Shown: in pieces, positions 34,681-43,859 of the stretch
Numbering within the stretch: position 1 is the stretch's first letter
Layout: each line of letters opens with the position of its first letter
DNA from: Woeseia sp037968755
GTDB lineage: Bacteria > Pseudomonadota > Gammaproteobacteria > Steroidobacterales > Woeseiaceae
DNA length: 64,000 nucleotides
Direction of reading: 5' to 3'
Assembly (NCBI GenBank): GCA_037968755.1
Contig: JBBKWB010000007.1
Location: 1 to 64,000, forward strand
The notes under the pieces: model-generated
What the model saw: the letters and a program-made list of their open reading frames with translations, nothing else
The model's database searches: none
What the model was told of the DNA's origin: nothing
Translations under genes and position numbers: made by a program

Positions 34681-37602
34681 CTATTCCAGGCTGAAGGACA
34701 TGCGTACGGCTGCGCGCGTGCTGACAGCCTGCCCATTTTCGATGACGGGTTCGAAACGCCATTTTTCGACAGCATCGGCGGCAGCCTGATCAAAGACCGA
34801 CCCTGGCGTCGATTCAATGATTTCCAGGTCAGTGACGCTGCCTGATGGCAATACCGTGAAGCCCACATCAACCCAACCGCTGAGGTTACGGCGTTGCGCG
34901 TTACGCGGGTATTCCGGGGCAACATAGTTGATGCGAGTCAATTGACTGATCGCGACAGTCTTGAGCGGCTGTAGACCGGGATTTGTGCTGTCAGCAACAG
35001 CAGAAGTCTTGGCATTTGTCGTGGCGTTCTTTGCGACGGCCGACAGTGGCTCATCAATAGCGACGTCCGAGCTGCCGGACTGGTCGGTGTTCTGCGGCGC
35101 GTTGGTATCAGCTGACACGGTGCTGCTCGTCAATGTCGCGGAGGCGCCGGCACGGCGTCGTTGTTCTGCGGCACGTTGCAGCTCGGCATCGCGGGCAGCG
35201 GTCTGTCGGGCGACGGCAGCTAACCGTTCTGCTTCTGCGCGTCGATCCTGAACGGATTTTAGTGCAGCAGTGGTTGCCAGTAACTCGCTACTTTCCGGAT
35301 CGAGTGCGCTGGCATCTTCGAGGTAGGCGTTCGCTGTTTCCAGCTCGCCGCTGTCCATTGCTGCACGTGCTTTCAGTACCAGTTTGCTGGCTACGACGAG
35401 GAGACCCTGTTGCGCAGCGGTATTGCCAGGGTCATTGGATAACGCCAATTCAAAAAAGTAACGGGCGTTGTCGTTCGACGGTGCAGTGAGGCGGTCGTCT
35501 GTAATCCGCTGATTCGCCTGTCGCAATACGTCTTCCACACGCTGTGCACTTCGCGCAGCGGCGAGATCTTCAGTTAACTGGTCGATCTGCGCGAGATCCG
35601 CACCTTCGATATTTTGTGCTTGAGTCAGCTGGCTGGTCGCGTCTTCAAAGCGAGATTCACGAATTGCCACTCGGGCAGAATCAAGAGTCGAACGCATCTG
35701 CATTTGCGCAAGCTGTGCATTCAAAAACGCCAGTCGAGGGTTGCTTGGGCTCGCCAGAGCAACCATCTGCAACGCCGTGTCAGCATCAGCGGTACGATTT
35801 TCCAGCAATGCTGTCTCGGCCATGCCGATGACTTGTTCGATCAGTGCGCCTAATTCAGCCACGACGATGCGATTGTCCGGTGCCGCAGCGCGGGCTGCGA
35901 CATACCACTCAACGGCATTATCGCTCGTTGGTGCAAGTATGCGGCCGGAGTCGCGCGCAAATCGCGCGTTGTCGAGTAAAGCCACGTACTCCGGGCTGGC
36001 AATGGCTGCAGGCGCTGGCTGTTGTGTGCTAGTGGTCGATGCCGCAGCGGGAGTCGGAGTGGGGGCTGCAGCTGCAGCAACGTCGCTTTCAGCAATCTCT
36101 GCGACAGAGGTTTCCGGGTTCGCATCCGGCGCCGCTGCCGGTTGCGGTTCCGCTTCCGCTTCCGGTTCCGGTTTCACAACAGCCGCGACGGTATCTGCGG
36201 TGGTTTCAGCTTCGACAGGTGCATCATCGCCGCCGCTCATGAATATCCAGGCCAGGCCAACCACGACAAGTAGGGCAACGCCAGTACCGATCATCGTTAG
36301 CTTGCCAAGTCCATCGTCGTCCGATTCACTTTTCGCGCGGCCGATCGTAGCTGTCATCTCGGCGACGGTGGCTTTGAGACTGCCTGTGTCGGTCAAGGCG
36401 TTCTCGACATCGGCGAACATTGCTTCACCGTCGCTATTCATATCGTCGACGGCGATCGGCTCTACCTTAACTTCCGGTGCTGGCGGCGTTGGCGTTGGTT
36501 CCGGCAGCGGCTCGATTTTAGCCGCAGGCGTAGCGTCGGCGGCGGGTGCTGGCTTCGCCACAGGTGCGGCGGCCGGCTTCGGAGCAGGCGCTGGCGTCGG
36601 TTTAATCGCGACCGCGGCCGGAACGATGTTGCCTGGTGCGCGACCTTTGAATGCAGTATCGGCCGCCTCCAGGTGATGCTTCACTGAGGCTTCGACAGCA
36701 AGCCGCGCACGGCCAGGCGAGACTGGCTTCAGCAGGAAACGATAGACCTGGCCGCGGTTAATCAAGTCCATAAGCAGTTCGCCGTCGTCGCGACGACCGG
36801 CGACGATTGCGACCAGGCGCGGCTGACTGACGCGCAACTTTTGAGTAAGTAATTCGATCTTGCCGCCGGCAATTGCAGCATCTGTAACCAGGACGCCAAC
36901 AGTATGATTGTTGACTACTTCCTGTGCTTGCTGCGCAGTGACAGAATGATGCACGGTGTGCAAGCCCTTCGATGACTCGCGAATCGTGTCGAGGAATTCG
37001 CTGTCCTTGGTCAGGACCAGGACGTCAACACTACGACCCTTCGATTTTGGGTTGAGCTCAATCTTCTCGGGCTTCAACGCCGGCATCCGGCCTGTTCCGT
37101 CGCTGATGATCGTAGTGCCGTTCTCGGCCGTCTCCATCACGATGTGTTCGCCTTCCGAATCCACGGACGGAACGTCGACGTTCGCCGCTGTGTCGTTCGC
37201 CGATTGCGACAGTGTCAGCATGCGTACGCGACGTGTTGCGTTCTCCACAATTTTCAATAGCGCATCGGGGGCAATTGCGCCGCGAACGATCTGGAATACT
37301 TCCTTGTCACCGACGAGAGCTTCGAGGCCGTCGGAATTGTCCTGGCCCGCGAGCAAAATACCAATAGTGTCGGGCGAGCGTTTTTTGGCCTCGCGCAGTG
37401 CTTCGAGGCCGCTCATGCCGGGCAGGTCCTGAGCAGAAACGAGGATGTGAATAGGGGTTTCGCCTAGCGTAGTCAGTGCTTCTGAACCGGTGGTCGCAAA
37501 ATGCACGGAGTATCTATCATTGAATCCCGAGCCAAGTGTATCCAGGGTTCTCTGTTCACTGTGCAACAGCAACACCTGCGTTCTGAATTGCTCCAACGCC
37601 AC
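34681..37602 (-). CDS. Receiver-receiver-TPR-TonB fusion protein
   Basis: 973 residues, GTG start with GGAGG six bases upstream. Two receiver-like domains come first: residues about 8-120, where the phospho-acceptor site is Ala57 (HILVSAQDLPGMSG), and about 192-312, where Asp241 (VGVLVTDAA) and Lys292 (FLLKPVSP) look intact. A Pro/Ala-rich linker (330-385) follows, then one membrane helix at about 436-455, an acidic Ala/Pro linker, TPR-like helical repeats (about 535-800) and a TonB C-terminal domain (890-973; APEYPRNAQRRNLSGWVDV, EKWRFEPV). The receivers would be cytoplasmic and the TonB end periplasmic, so a phosphorylation or similar signal could gate contact with an outer-membrane partner. 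No ExbB, ExbD or histidine kinase is nearby. I know no characterised protein with this order. Confidence 0.82.
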   Translation of the reverse strand: MALEQFRTQVLLLHSEQRTLDTLGSGFNDRYSVHFATTGSEALTTLGETPIHILVSAQDLPGMSGLEALREAKKRSPDTIGILLAGQDNSDGLEALVGDKEVFQIVRGAIAPDALLKIVENATRRVRMLTLSQSANDTAANVDVPSVDSEGEHIVMETAENGTTIISDGTGRMPALKPEKIELNPKSKGRSVDVLVLTKDSEFLDTIRESSKGLHTVHHSVTAQQAQEVVNNHTVGVLVTDAAIAGGKIELLTQKLRVSQPRLVAIVAGRRDDGELLMDLINRGQVYRFLLKPVSPGRARLAVEASVKHHLEAADTAFKGRAPGNIVPAAVAIKPTPAPAPKPAAAPVAKPAPAADATPAAKIEPLPEPTPTPPAPEVKVEPIAVDDMNSDGEAMFADVENALTDTGSLKATVAEMTATIGRAKSESDDDGLGKLTMIGTGVALLVVVGLAWIFMSGGDDAPVEAETTADTVAAVVKPEPEAEAEPQPAAAPDANPETSVAEIAESDVAAAAAPTPTPAAASTTSTQQPAPAAIASPEYVALLDNARFARDSGRILAPTSDNAVEWYVAARAAAPDNRIVVAELGALIEQVIGMAETALLENRTADADTALQMVALASPSNPRLAFLNAQLAQMQMRSTLDSARVAIRESRFEDATSQLTQAQNIEGADLAQIDQLTEDLAAARSAQRVEDVLRQANQRITDDRLTAPSNDNARYFFELALSNDPGNTAAQQGLLVVASKLVLKARAAMDSGELETANAYLEDASALDPESSELLATTAALKSVQDRRAEAERLAAVARQTAARDAELQRAAEQRRRAGASATLTSSTVSADTNAPQNTDQSGSSDVAIDEPLSAVAKNATTNAKTSAVADSTNPGLQPLKTVAISQLTRINYVAPEYPRNAQRRNLSGWVDVGFTVLPSGSVTDLEIIESTPGSVFDQAAADAVEKWRFEPVIENGQAVSTRAAVRMSFSLE

Positions 37603-37633
37603 GACGAACCTCCGAGGGAGTTATGTTTAATAA

Positions 37634-37649
37634 GGAAACGTCTGTTTCC
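37634..37649 (-). terminator. Small hairpin in the thrS to receiver-TonB gap
   Basis: GGAAAC and GTTTCC form a perfect 6-bp stem with a 4-base loop, followed on the minus strand by the A/T-rich TTATTAAACATAA. It is 31 bases before the GTG of the receiver-TonB gene, so it may end thrS transcripts or lie in the leader. The rest of the 228-base gap (37603-37830) shows no gene; infC does not follow thrS here. Confidence 0.35.
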
Positions 37650-37830
37650 GAGCACTGAGTATAGCCACGGCTGTGCCAGTAATGATGTGCTGGCGGGGGC
37701 GGATTGCTGAATCTGTGACCTGGAGCACAATGCAAATGCAGACAGTTCACACTTCGCAGGCGAGCGGGAAGCAGGCTGCCAGCGGGAGGACTAGGGCGGG
37801 TTCGACCGTGCCGCGATCTGCGGCGGAAAC

Positions 37831-39753
37831 TCAGGCAGCGCGGCCACGTCCGCGAATTTCAGTTGCCAGTGTATCAATTGCCGCATCGAGACTCATAACC
37901 TGTTGATGCTTGGAGCCAAGCCGGCGCATAGCCACGGTTTTTTCGTCGACTTCTCGTTGCCCAACAGCCAGCAGTACCGGCACTTTCGCGACGCTGTGTT
38001 CGCGCACCTTGTAAGAGATTTTCTCATTGCGCAAATCGACTTCAGCGCTGATGCCTGCTGCCTGCAGTTGACGGACCACAGCGCGCGCGTAGTCGTCTGC
38101 ATCAGATGTGATCGTCAGCACTTTCGCCTGGGTCGGTGCGAGCCACAGGGGCATATTGCCAGCGTGGTGTTCGATCAATATGCCAATGAAGCGTTCGAGG
38201 GAGCCAAAGATTGCACGGTGCAGCAGTACTGGATGGTGTTTCTGGCCGTCTTCGCCGATATACGTGGAACCCAGCCTTGCTGGCAGATTGAGATCCACCT
38301 GCAAGGTACCGCATTGCCAGTCGCGACCGATTGCGTCGCGCAGGACAAACTCCAGCTTCGGGCCGTAGAAGGCACCTTCGCCAGGGTTGTAGCTGTATTC
38401 GAGTCCGGACTCTTCCAGCGCTTTTTTCAGCGCCGATTCCGCGGCATCCCACACTGCATCTTCACCGACCCGGACTTCCGGGCGGTCAGCGAATTTGATA
38501 ATGACGTCGTCAAAGCCGAAGTCACGATAGATACCGAGGATCAAGTCGCACACGGCGATTGACTCGCTGGTGATTTGTTCCGGTGTACAAAAAATGTGCG
38601 CATCGTCCTGCGTGAACGCGCGTACCCGCAACATGCCGTGCAATGCACCCGAGGGTTCGTAGCGGTGCACTTTGCCGAATTCGGCAAGCCGATACGGTAA
38701 ATCGCGGTAGCTCTTGATGCCCTGTTTGAAAACCTGCACGTGTCCCGGGCAATTCATCGGTTTGATCGCGTAGTTGCGGCCGTCTTCTGTTTCCGTCGTG
38801 TACATGTGTTCGCCGAAGGATTCCCAGTGCCCGGATGCCTCCCACAAACTGCGGTCCATCAATTCCGGTGTGTTCACTTCCTGATAGCCTGCCGCATTCT
38901 GGCTTTGGCGCATGTAGTCAACCAGGTTTTGAAACAGTCCCCAGCCTTTCGGATGCCAGAACACAGCACCCGGTGCTTCTTCCTGAAAATGGAACAGGTC
39001 CATTAACCGCGCGAGTCGACGGTGGTCGCGCTTTTCCGCTTCCTCGAGCTGGGTCAGGTAGGCGCGCAGTTGTTTGGGGTTGGCCCAGGCCGTGCCGTAA
39101 ATACGCTGAAGCATTGCGTTCTTCGCATCGCCACGCCAGTAGGCGCCGGAAACGCGCAACAGGCGGAATGCTTTGCCGAGCCGCCCGGTTGATGGCAGAT
39201 GCGGGCCGCGACACAGATCGATGAAATTACCCTGACGATACAGAGTCAGGGTTTCGCCGGCGGGAATGTCTTCAATAATTTGCGCTTTATACTCTTCGCC
39301 TTGCGCCCGAAAAAATTTGATAGCTTCATCACGTTCCCATACTTCGCGCACGATCTCTTCGTCGCGGGCGACAATCTCGTGCATCTGCGCTTCGATCTTT
39401 TCGAGGTCTTCGGGCGTGAACGGCTCGGCGCGCGCAAAGTCATAATAGAAACCGTTCTCGATTGCGGGCCCGATTGTTACCTGAGTCTCTGGCCAGATTT
39501 CCTTGACCGCTTCCGCGAGCACATGTGCGGCATCGTGGCGCAGCAATTCGAGGCCATCGTCGCTGTCGCCGGTAATGACCTCAACGCGTGCATCCCGGTC
39601 GATGTTGCGGCTCAGATCCCACAGTTCGTCGTCGACCCTTACGGCCAATGCGTTGCGCGCCAGGTTTTTGGAGATGGAGTCGGCAATCGCGGCACCTGAA
39701 ACAGTGTCGGGATAGTCGCGTCGGGAGCCATCGGGCAATTCTATCGTGGGCAT
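37831..39753 (-). CDS. thrS: Threonine-tRNA ligase
   Basis: 640 residues from the ATG at 39753 (MPTIELPDGS); the frame extends ten codons further up but the family starts here. It has the TGS domain, the editing domain (RHDAAHVLAEAVKEIWP), and the class II catalytic core: zinc ligand and motif 2 region MNCPGHVQVFKQG, RVRAFTQDDAHIFCTPEQ, and HRAIFGSLERFIGILIEHH, then the anticodon domain. It charges tRNA-Thr. It is divergent from zur. The usual infC-rpmI-rplT neighbours are absent. Confidence 0.97.
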   Translation of the reverse strand: MPTIELPDGSRRDYPDTVSGAAIADSISKNLARNALAVRVDDELWDLSRNIDRDARVEVITGDSDDGLELLRHDAAHVLAEAVKEIWPETQVTIGPAIENGFYYDFARAEPFTPEDLEKIEAQMHEIVARDEEIVREVWERDEAIKFFRAQGEEYKAQIIEDIPAGETLTLYRQGNFIDLCRGPHLPSTGRLGKAFRLLRVSGAYWRGDAKNAMLQRIYGTAWANPKQLRAYLTQLEEAEKRDHRRLARLMDLFHFQEEAPGAVFWHPKGWGLFQNLVDYMRQSQNAAGYQEVNTPELMDRSLWEASGHWESFGEHMYTTETEDGRNYAIKPMNCPGHVQVFKQGIKSYRDLPYRLAEFGKVHRYEPSGALHGMLRVRAFTQDDAHIFCTPEQITSESIAVCDLILGIYRDFGFDDVIIKFADRPEVRVGEDAVWDAAESALKKALEESGLEYSYNPGEGAFYGPKLEFVLRDAIGRDWQCGTLQVDLNLPARLGSTYIGEDGQKHHPVLLHRAIFGSLERFIGILIEHHAGNMPLWLAPTQAKVLTITSDADDYARAVVRQLQAAGISAEVDLRNEKISYKVREHSVAKVPVLLAVGQREVDEKTVAMRRLGSKHQQVMSLDAAIDTLATEIRGRGRAA

Positions 39754-39877
39754 CGTTGAGTCTTCCGCTACCGCGTAATTCAAAGCGCGCTATTGTACCC
39801 GAATCACCCGGGCTGGCTAATCCGATGCGCGGATACTTGAGGTACAATCCACGCCTGACACAGCCGCGATTCCATCC

Positions 39878-40378
39878 ATGAGCAAGCTATACAATTCACC
39901 GGCCATTCCGCCAGCGCCGCACGACCATCAGAATTGCGTCTCTGACGCGATGGCAACCGCAGAGGCGCTGTGTCGGCAACGCGGCCTGCGCTTTACCCGT
40001 ATTCGCCACCGGGTCCTGGAGTTGGTTTGGGGCAGCCACAAGCCAGTGGGGGCCTACGACATTCTCGATGCTCTTAATAAAGGTGGCCAGAAAGCGGCGC
40101 CGCCGACGGTCTATCGGGCCCTGGAGTTCCTGATCGAGGCTGATCTTGTCCATCGCCTGGATTCCCTGAATGCCTTCGTTGGCTGTCCGGATCCGTCCAG
40201 CTCGCATACTGGCCAATTCCTGATTTGCCGCGCCTGTCGCTCGGTCGCCGAGCTCGACGACACTGATATCAACCGCCTGGTCCAGCAGAAAGCAGGTGAT
40301 CTGGGCTTCAGTGCGGTACACCAGATGTTGGAAATTCAAGGCCTGTGCCGGACCTGCAGGGATGCCACCACGGCCTGA
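39878..40378 (+). CDS. zur: Zinc uptake regulator, Fur family
   Basis: 166 residues. The winged helix covers about 25-90 (LRFTRIRHRVLELVWGSHKPVGAYDIL, APPTVYRALEFLIEADLVHRL), followed by the dimer domain with FLICRACRSVAEL and the C-terminal CRTCR, two CxxC pairs for structural zinc. The VWGSHKPVGAYDIL text favours Zur over Fur. It would repress zinc import genes when zinc is plentiful; none are in the window. Divergent from thrS; glnS follows after 90 bases. Confidence 0.88.
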   Translation: MSKLYNSPAIPPAPHDHQNCVSDAMATAEALCRQRGLRFTRIRHRVLELVWGSHKPVGAYDILDALNKGGQKAAPPTVYRALEFLIEADLVHRLDSLNAFVGCPDPSSSHTGQFLICRACRSVAELDDTDINRLVQQKAGDLGFSAVHQMLEIQGLCRTCRDATTA

Positions 40379-40468
40379 GTAATCGCGCAGACGGGCCGGA
40401 ATTGTGCTCGTTCGCGGTACTGAATAACGTACAATCCCGCCCCATTGATACAACCCCGAACGAACGTA

Positions 40469-42151
40469 ATGAATAACGAACAGCCCAAAGACTTCATCCG
40501 CCAGATAATCGCCGGCGACCTTGCAGCAGGAAAAAACGACGGCCAGCTGGTAACCCGGTTCCCGCCGGAGCCGAACGGCTTTCTGCATATTGGTCATGCA
40601 AAGTCGATCTGCCTGAATTTCGGCGTTGCCGCGGAAAACGGCGGCACAACCTTCCTGCGCTTTGACGACACCAATCCCGGCAAAGAACGCGAAGAGTTCG
40701 TTGTGGCAATCATGGATGACGTGCGCTGGCTCGGTTTCGACTGGGGCAACAATTTGTCGCATGCGTCGGATCATTTCGAGCGCCTCTATGAAGTTGCCGA
40801 AGCGCTCATTACAACGGGTGATGCCTACGTCGACAGCCTGAGTGCGGACGAAATTCGCGAGTATCGCGGCACCTTGAAGGCGCCAGGCAAGGACAGCCCG
40901 CATCGAACGCGTAGCGTGGCGGATAATCTTGATCTGTTTCGACGCATGCGAGCCGGTGAGTTTGCAGATGGCGAGCACGTGCTGCGGGCCAGGATCGATA
41001 TGGCGTCGCCAAACATTAACTTGCGTGATCCGACCCTGTACCGGATTCGACATATGACCCATCAGCGGACTGGCGATAAGTGGTGCATCTACCCGATGTA
41101 TGATTTTGCACACGGCTTGTCCGATGCGTTCGAAGGCATCACACATTCCTTGTGTACGCTGGAATTCGAAGACCACCGCCCACTGTACGATTGGTTGCTC
41201 GACAAGCTGGATCCGAAGCGACGCCCCCAGCAGATCGAGTTCTCGCGGCTTAACCTCGCCTACGCGCTGACCAGCAAACGCAAACTGAATCAACTCGTGG
41301 AAGAAGGCGTTGTGACTGGATTGGACGATCCGCGTGTCGCGAGTCTTGCTGGTATGCGTCGGCGCGGCTATCCACCGGCCGCCGTGCGGGATTTCATTAA
41401 ACGCGTTGGCGTGACCAAGAAAGAAAACCTGATCGAAATGGCCTCGCTGGAAAACTGTATTCGTGAGCAACTGGGCGAAGAAGCGGAGCGCCGCATGGCG
41501 GTCATGAAGCCACTGAAAGTAGTCCTGACTAACTACGCTGAGGATGGCGTTGAAGAGTTGGACGCGATGAATCACCCAAACCGGCCTGAACTGGGTACGC
41601 GCGCTGTGCCGTTCTGTCGGGAGCTGTACATCGAACAAGACGATTTCATGGAAGATGCGCCACGCAAATTCTTCCGGCTGAAACCGGGCGGCGAAGTCCG
41701 ATTGCGTTCTGCCTACATCATTCGCTGCGATGAGGTTATTAAGGACGATTCCGGGCAGGTCATCGAATTGCGCTGCAGTTACGACGTCGACACGCGCAGC
41801 GGCACGGGCAGCAGCGATCGCAAAGTCAAAGGCACAATCCATTGGGTTTCCGCACGCCACGCGCTGGCGGCAGAAGTGCGATTGTACGATCGCCTGTTTA
41901 CCGATGCGGAACCAGGAAATGCCGACGACTTACATGCGATCCTGAATCCGAATTCGCTTGAAGTGGTTGACGCCCGACTTGAGCCCTCATTGAGCACTGC
42001 AGCCGTGGGTACCGCATATCAATTCGAACGACTCGGGTATTTTTGTGTTGATGCTGTTGATCATCGCGATGCATCGCCGGTCTTCAATCGCATTGTCACC
42101 TTGCGCGACGGTTGGGCGAAAATCGAAAAGCAGGCTCTCGCAGGACAATAG
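40469..42151 (+). CDS. glnS: Glutamine-tRNA ligase
   Basis: 560 residues from the ATG at 40469; the frame opens eight codons earlier at a TTG. Class I motifs are HIGH at residues 40-43 (PPEPNGFLHIGHAKS) and LTSKRKL as the KMSKS equivalent, with DMASPNINLRDP and the GlnRS C-terminal beta-barrels (RKFFRLKPGGEVRLRSAY). It charges tRNA-Gln directly, which in bacteria is largely restricted to gamma- and betaproteobacteria and a few others. TACAAT at 40430-40435 could be its -10 box. Confidence 0.96.
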   Translation: MNNEQPKDFIRQIIAGDLAAGKNDGQLVTRFPPEPNGFLHIGHAKSICLNFGVAAENGGTTFLRFDDTNPGKEREEFVVAIMDDVRWLGFDWGNNLSHASDHFERLYEVAEALITTGDAYVDSLSADEIREYRGTLKAPGKDSPHRTRSVADNLDLFRRMRAGEFADGEHVLRARIDMASPNINLRDPTLYRIRHMTHQRTGDKWCIYPMYDFAHGLSDAFEGITHSLCTLEFEDHRPLYDWLLDKLDPKRRPQQIEFSRLNLAYALTSKRKLNQLVEEGVVTGLDDPRVASLAGMRRRGYPPAAVRDFIKRVGVTKKENLIEMASLENCIREQLGEEAERRMAVMKPLKVVLTNYAEDGVEELDAMNHPNRPELGTRAVPFCRELYIEQDDFMEDAPRKFFRLKPGGEVRLRSAYIIRCDEVIKDDSGQVIELRCSYDVDTRSGTGSSDRKVKGTIHWVSARHALAAEVRLYDRLFTDAEPGNADDLHAILNPNSLEVVDARLEPSLSTAAVGTAYQFERLGYFCVDAVDHRDASPVFNRIVTLRDGWAKIEKQALAGQ

Positions 42152-42205
42152 CGATACGGCATCAGCTGTGCTCGGACGGTGCTGCGGAAATCGGTCGGCC
42201 CGTGC

Positions 42206-43009
42206 TTACTGACCGAGGTCTGTAACAATCACTGGTGCGCCGCGGTCGCTGCCCAGGCGTTCCGCCGCGTTGCCCTCCGCGCGGGCTATTTCGAGTACAC
42301 CAAAAGAATTAATCAGCGCCAGGTAACTGCCCGGTGCCGCACGACCGTAGGTTGTCTGCATTGAGAAACTTCGCCCGGACAGTTTAACTTCCGGCACTTT
42401 GAATCCGGCGATCATTGATTCTTCAATATTGCTGATCAGGTTGCCAAACGCATCGACTGTGACAATAACGCCGCTCACTCGGCTGGCACTTACGTCCGGT
42501 TCGTCGAGCCAGCCGGGCGTCCAGTCCTCGATACGCTCGCCGATTTCTGACGGAGCCAGCCGGCCTGCCGCCATTTCCGCAGCAACGGGAGCGAAAATAT
42601 CCCTGCCGTGAAAGGTCGCGCTCGGCGTCCGCAGCTTCAGCTTTTTGAGACGTTTCAGGTCCAGTCTGCGTACCGTCGCGGCGTCGGTCAGCAAAGGCGC
42701 CAACAAGCCGTTATCCGGTGCAATGAAGACATGACCAGCGAATTCCGCAACCAGGATATCGCGTTCCGTGCCTACGCCGGGGTCAACTATCCCCAGGTGT
42801 ACGGTACCGCTCGGAAAGTAGGGGTAAGCGCGGCTAATCCAGAAGCCCGCCTCGGGTGGCCAATGTGCAGGAATATCATGCGTAACATCAATAACCTGCG
42901 CGCTGGGGAAACGTCCGGCGATCACGCCTTTCATGACTCCGACGAACGGGCCCTTGTGGCCGAAGTCTGTGGTGATAGTGATAACACCAGCAGGTTGGAA
43001 AGCACTCAT
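42206..43009 (-). CDS. SAM hydroxide adenosyltransferase family protein (DUF62)
   Basis: 267 residues. The N-terminal domain has ITITTDFGHKGPFVGVMKGVI near 10-30 and VIDVTHDIPAH, the hallmark of DUF62; HLGIVDPGVGTERD and FIAPDNGLLAPLL follow, and the C-terminal barrel has VDAFGNLISNI. Characterised relatives hydrolyse S-adenosylmethionine to adenosine and methionine, and the fluorinase and chlorinase belong to the same superfamily. The in vivo role in bacteria is unclear. It follows yhhQ after 54 bases on the same strand. Convergent with glnS. Confidence 0.88.
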   Translation of the reverse strand: MSAFQPAGVITITTDFGHKGPFVGVMKGVIAGRFPSAQVIDVTHDIPAHWPPEAGFWISRAYPYFPSGTVHLGIVDPGVGTERDILVAEFAGHVFIAPDNGLLAPLLTDAATVRRLDLKRLKKLKLRTPSATFHGRDIFAPVAAEMAAGRLAPSEIGERIEDWTPGWLDEPDVSASRVSGVIVTVDAFGNLISNIEESMIAGFKVPEVKLSGRSFSMQTTYGRAAPGSYLALINSFGVLEIARAEGNAAERLGSDRGAPVIVTDLGQ

Positions 43010-43063
43010 GATTGTTTGCTTGCCTGTGTGAAAGCTGGCGCCATCATAGCGAAGCCACCTGCG

Positions 43064-43813
43064 TCAAGATAGCGCCGCTGTTGCCATTGACTTGCGGTGC
43101 GTGGCACGGGCCCAGTAAATGAACACGGTATCAATTGCCGCTATAACCATCTTGAGCACGTATTTGGCTGCGCCAAGCGCGAGCGCGGTGCGCAGGTCGA
43201 CAATGCCCCACCACGCAACCAAAGAGTAAATCACGGTGTCGATGGCCTGTGAGCCCATTGTCGAGGCGTTGTTGCGCAGCCAAAGCCAGCGCTCACCCGT
43301 CAGCTTTTTTATCCGGTGAAACGCCCAGACGTCAAAACTCTGGCTTACGTAGTACGCAAGCAAGGAGCCGAAAACAAAGCGCGGCGTGTAGTTTACGATG
43401 GTCGCAAAAGACTCATGTATACGGGCAGAGAATACTGCTGTTTCTGGACGTGTGCTCGGCTGGTACAGGAGTGCGAGACTGAGCATGAGCAGGACGATAA
43501 CACTGACAGCGAAGCCCAGGCGCACGGCTTTATTCGCTTCGGCACGGCCGTAGTTTTCGCTCAATACGTCAGTCGCGAAAAATATGCTGGAATAGAAAAT
43601 TACGCCAAGGCTGGTTTGCAGGCCAAATATTTCGGTTAGTTTGGGGCCCTGCAAATTGGCGAGGATAATTGCGGTAGTAATGGCAACCTGCAATCCTGCC
43701 TTGCCGAAAAAGCGATACAGCAAGACGGTGCAGCCGAGATCCACGAACACGGTCGTGAACCATAGCAGTTCCTGTTGGGCGGAAAAAAAATTTACAATCG
43801 CTTCTGGCAGCAT
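43064..43813 (-). CDS. yhhQ: Queuosine precursor transporter, YhhQ/VUT family
   Basis: 249 residues with about six to seven hydrophobic segments. Recognisable parts are KLTEIFGLQTSLGVIFYSSIFFATDVLSENYG near 58-89 and the second-half GSQAIDTVIYSLVAWWG, both typical of YhhQ. It imports queuosine precursors (preQ0/preQ1) for tRNA modification. The family fits well; the solute was established in other bacteria. Confidence 0.88.
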   Translation of the reverse strand: MLPEAIVNFFSAQQELLWFTTVFVDLGCTVLLYRFFGKAGLQVAITTAIILANLQGPKLTEIFGLQTSLGVIFYSSIFFATDVLSENYGRAEANKAVRLGFAVSVIVLLMLSLALLYQPSTRPETAVFSARIHESFATIVNYTPRFVFGSLLAYYVSQSFDVWAFHRIKKLTGERWLWLRNNASTMGSQAIDTVIYSLVAWWGIVDLRTALALGAAKYVLKMVIAAIDTVFIYWARATHRKSMATAALS

Positions 43814-43859
43814 CGCTGATCGATTATACGCGAAGCGACAGCCGGATCGGGGCGCGCTC

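Noticed and set aside
35741..36676. 311-codon plus-strand frame rich in Ala and Ser inside the receiver-TonB gene
   Set aside because: It lies opposite the Ala/Pro-rich linker of the fusion gene, and its composition is explained by that repeat-like sequence.
37603..37830. tRNA gene or infC remnant after thrS
   Set aside because: No cloverleaf elements and no IF-3-like reading frame are visible.
39896..41860. 654-codon minus-strand frame opposite zur and glnS
   Set aside because: It spans two clear genes on the other strand, including their gap, and shows no family features; it is a chance open frame.
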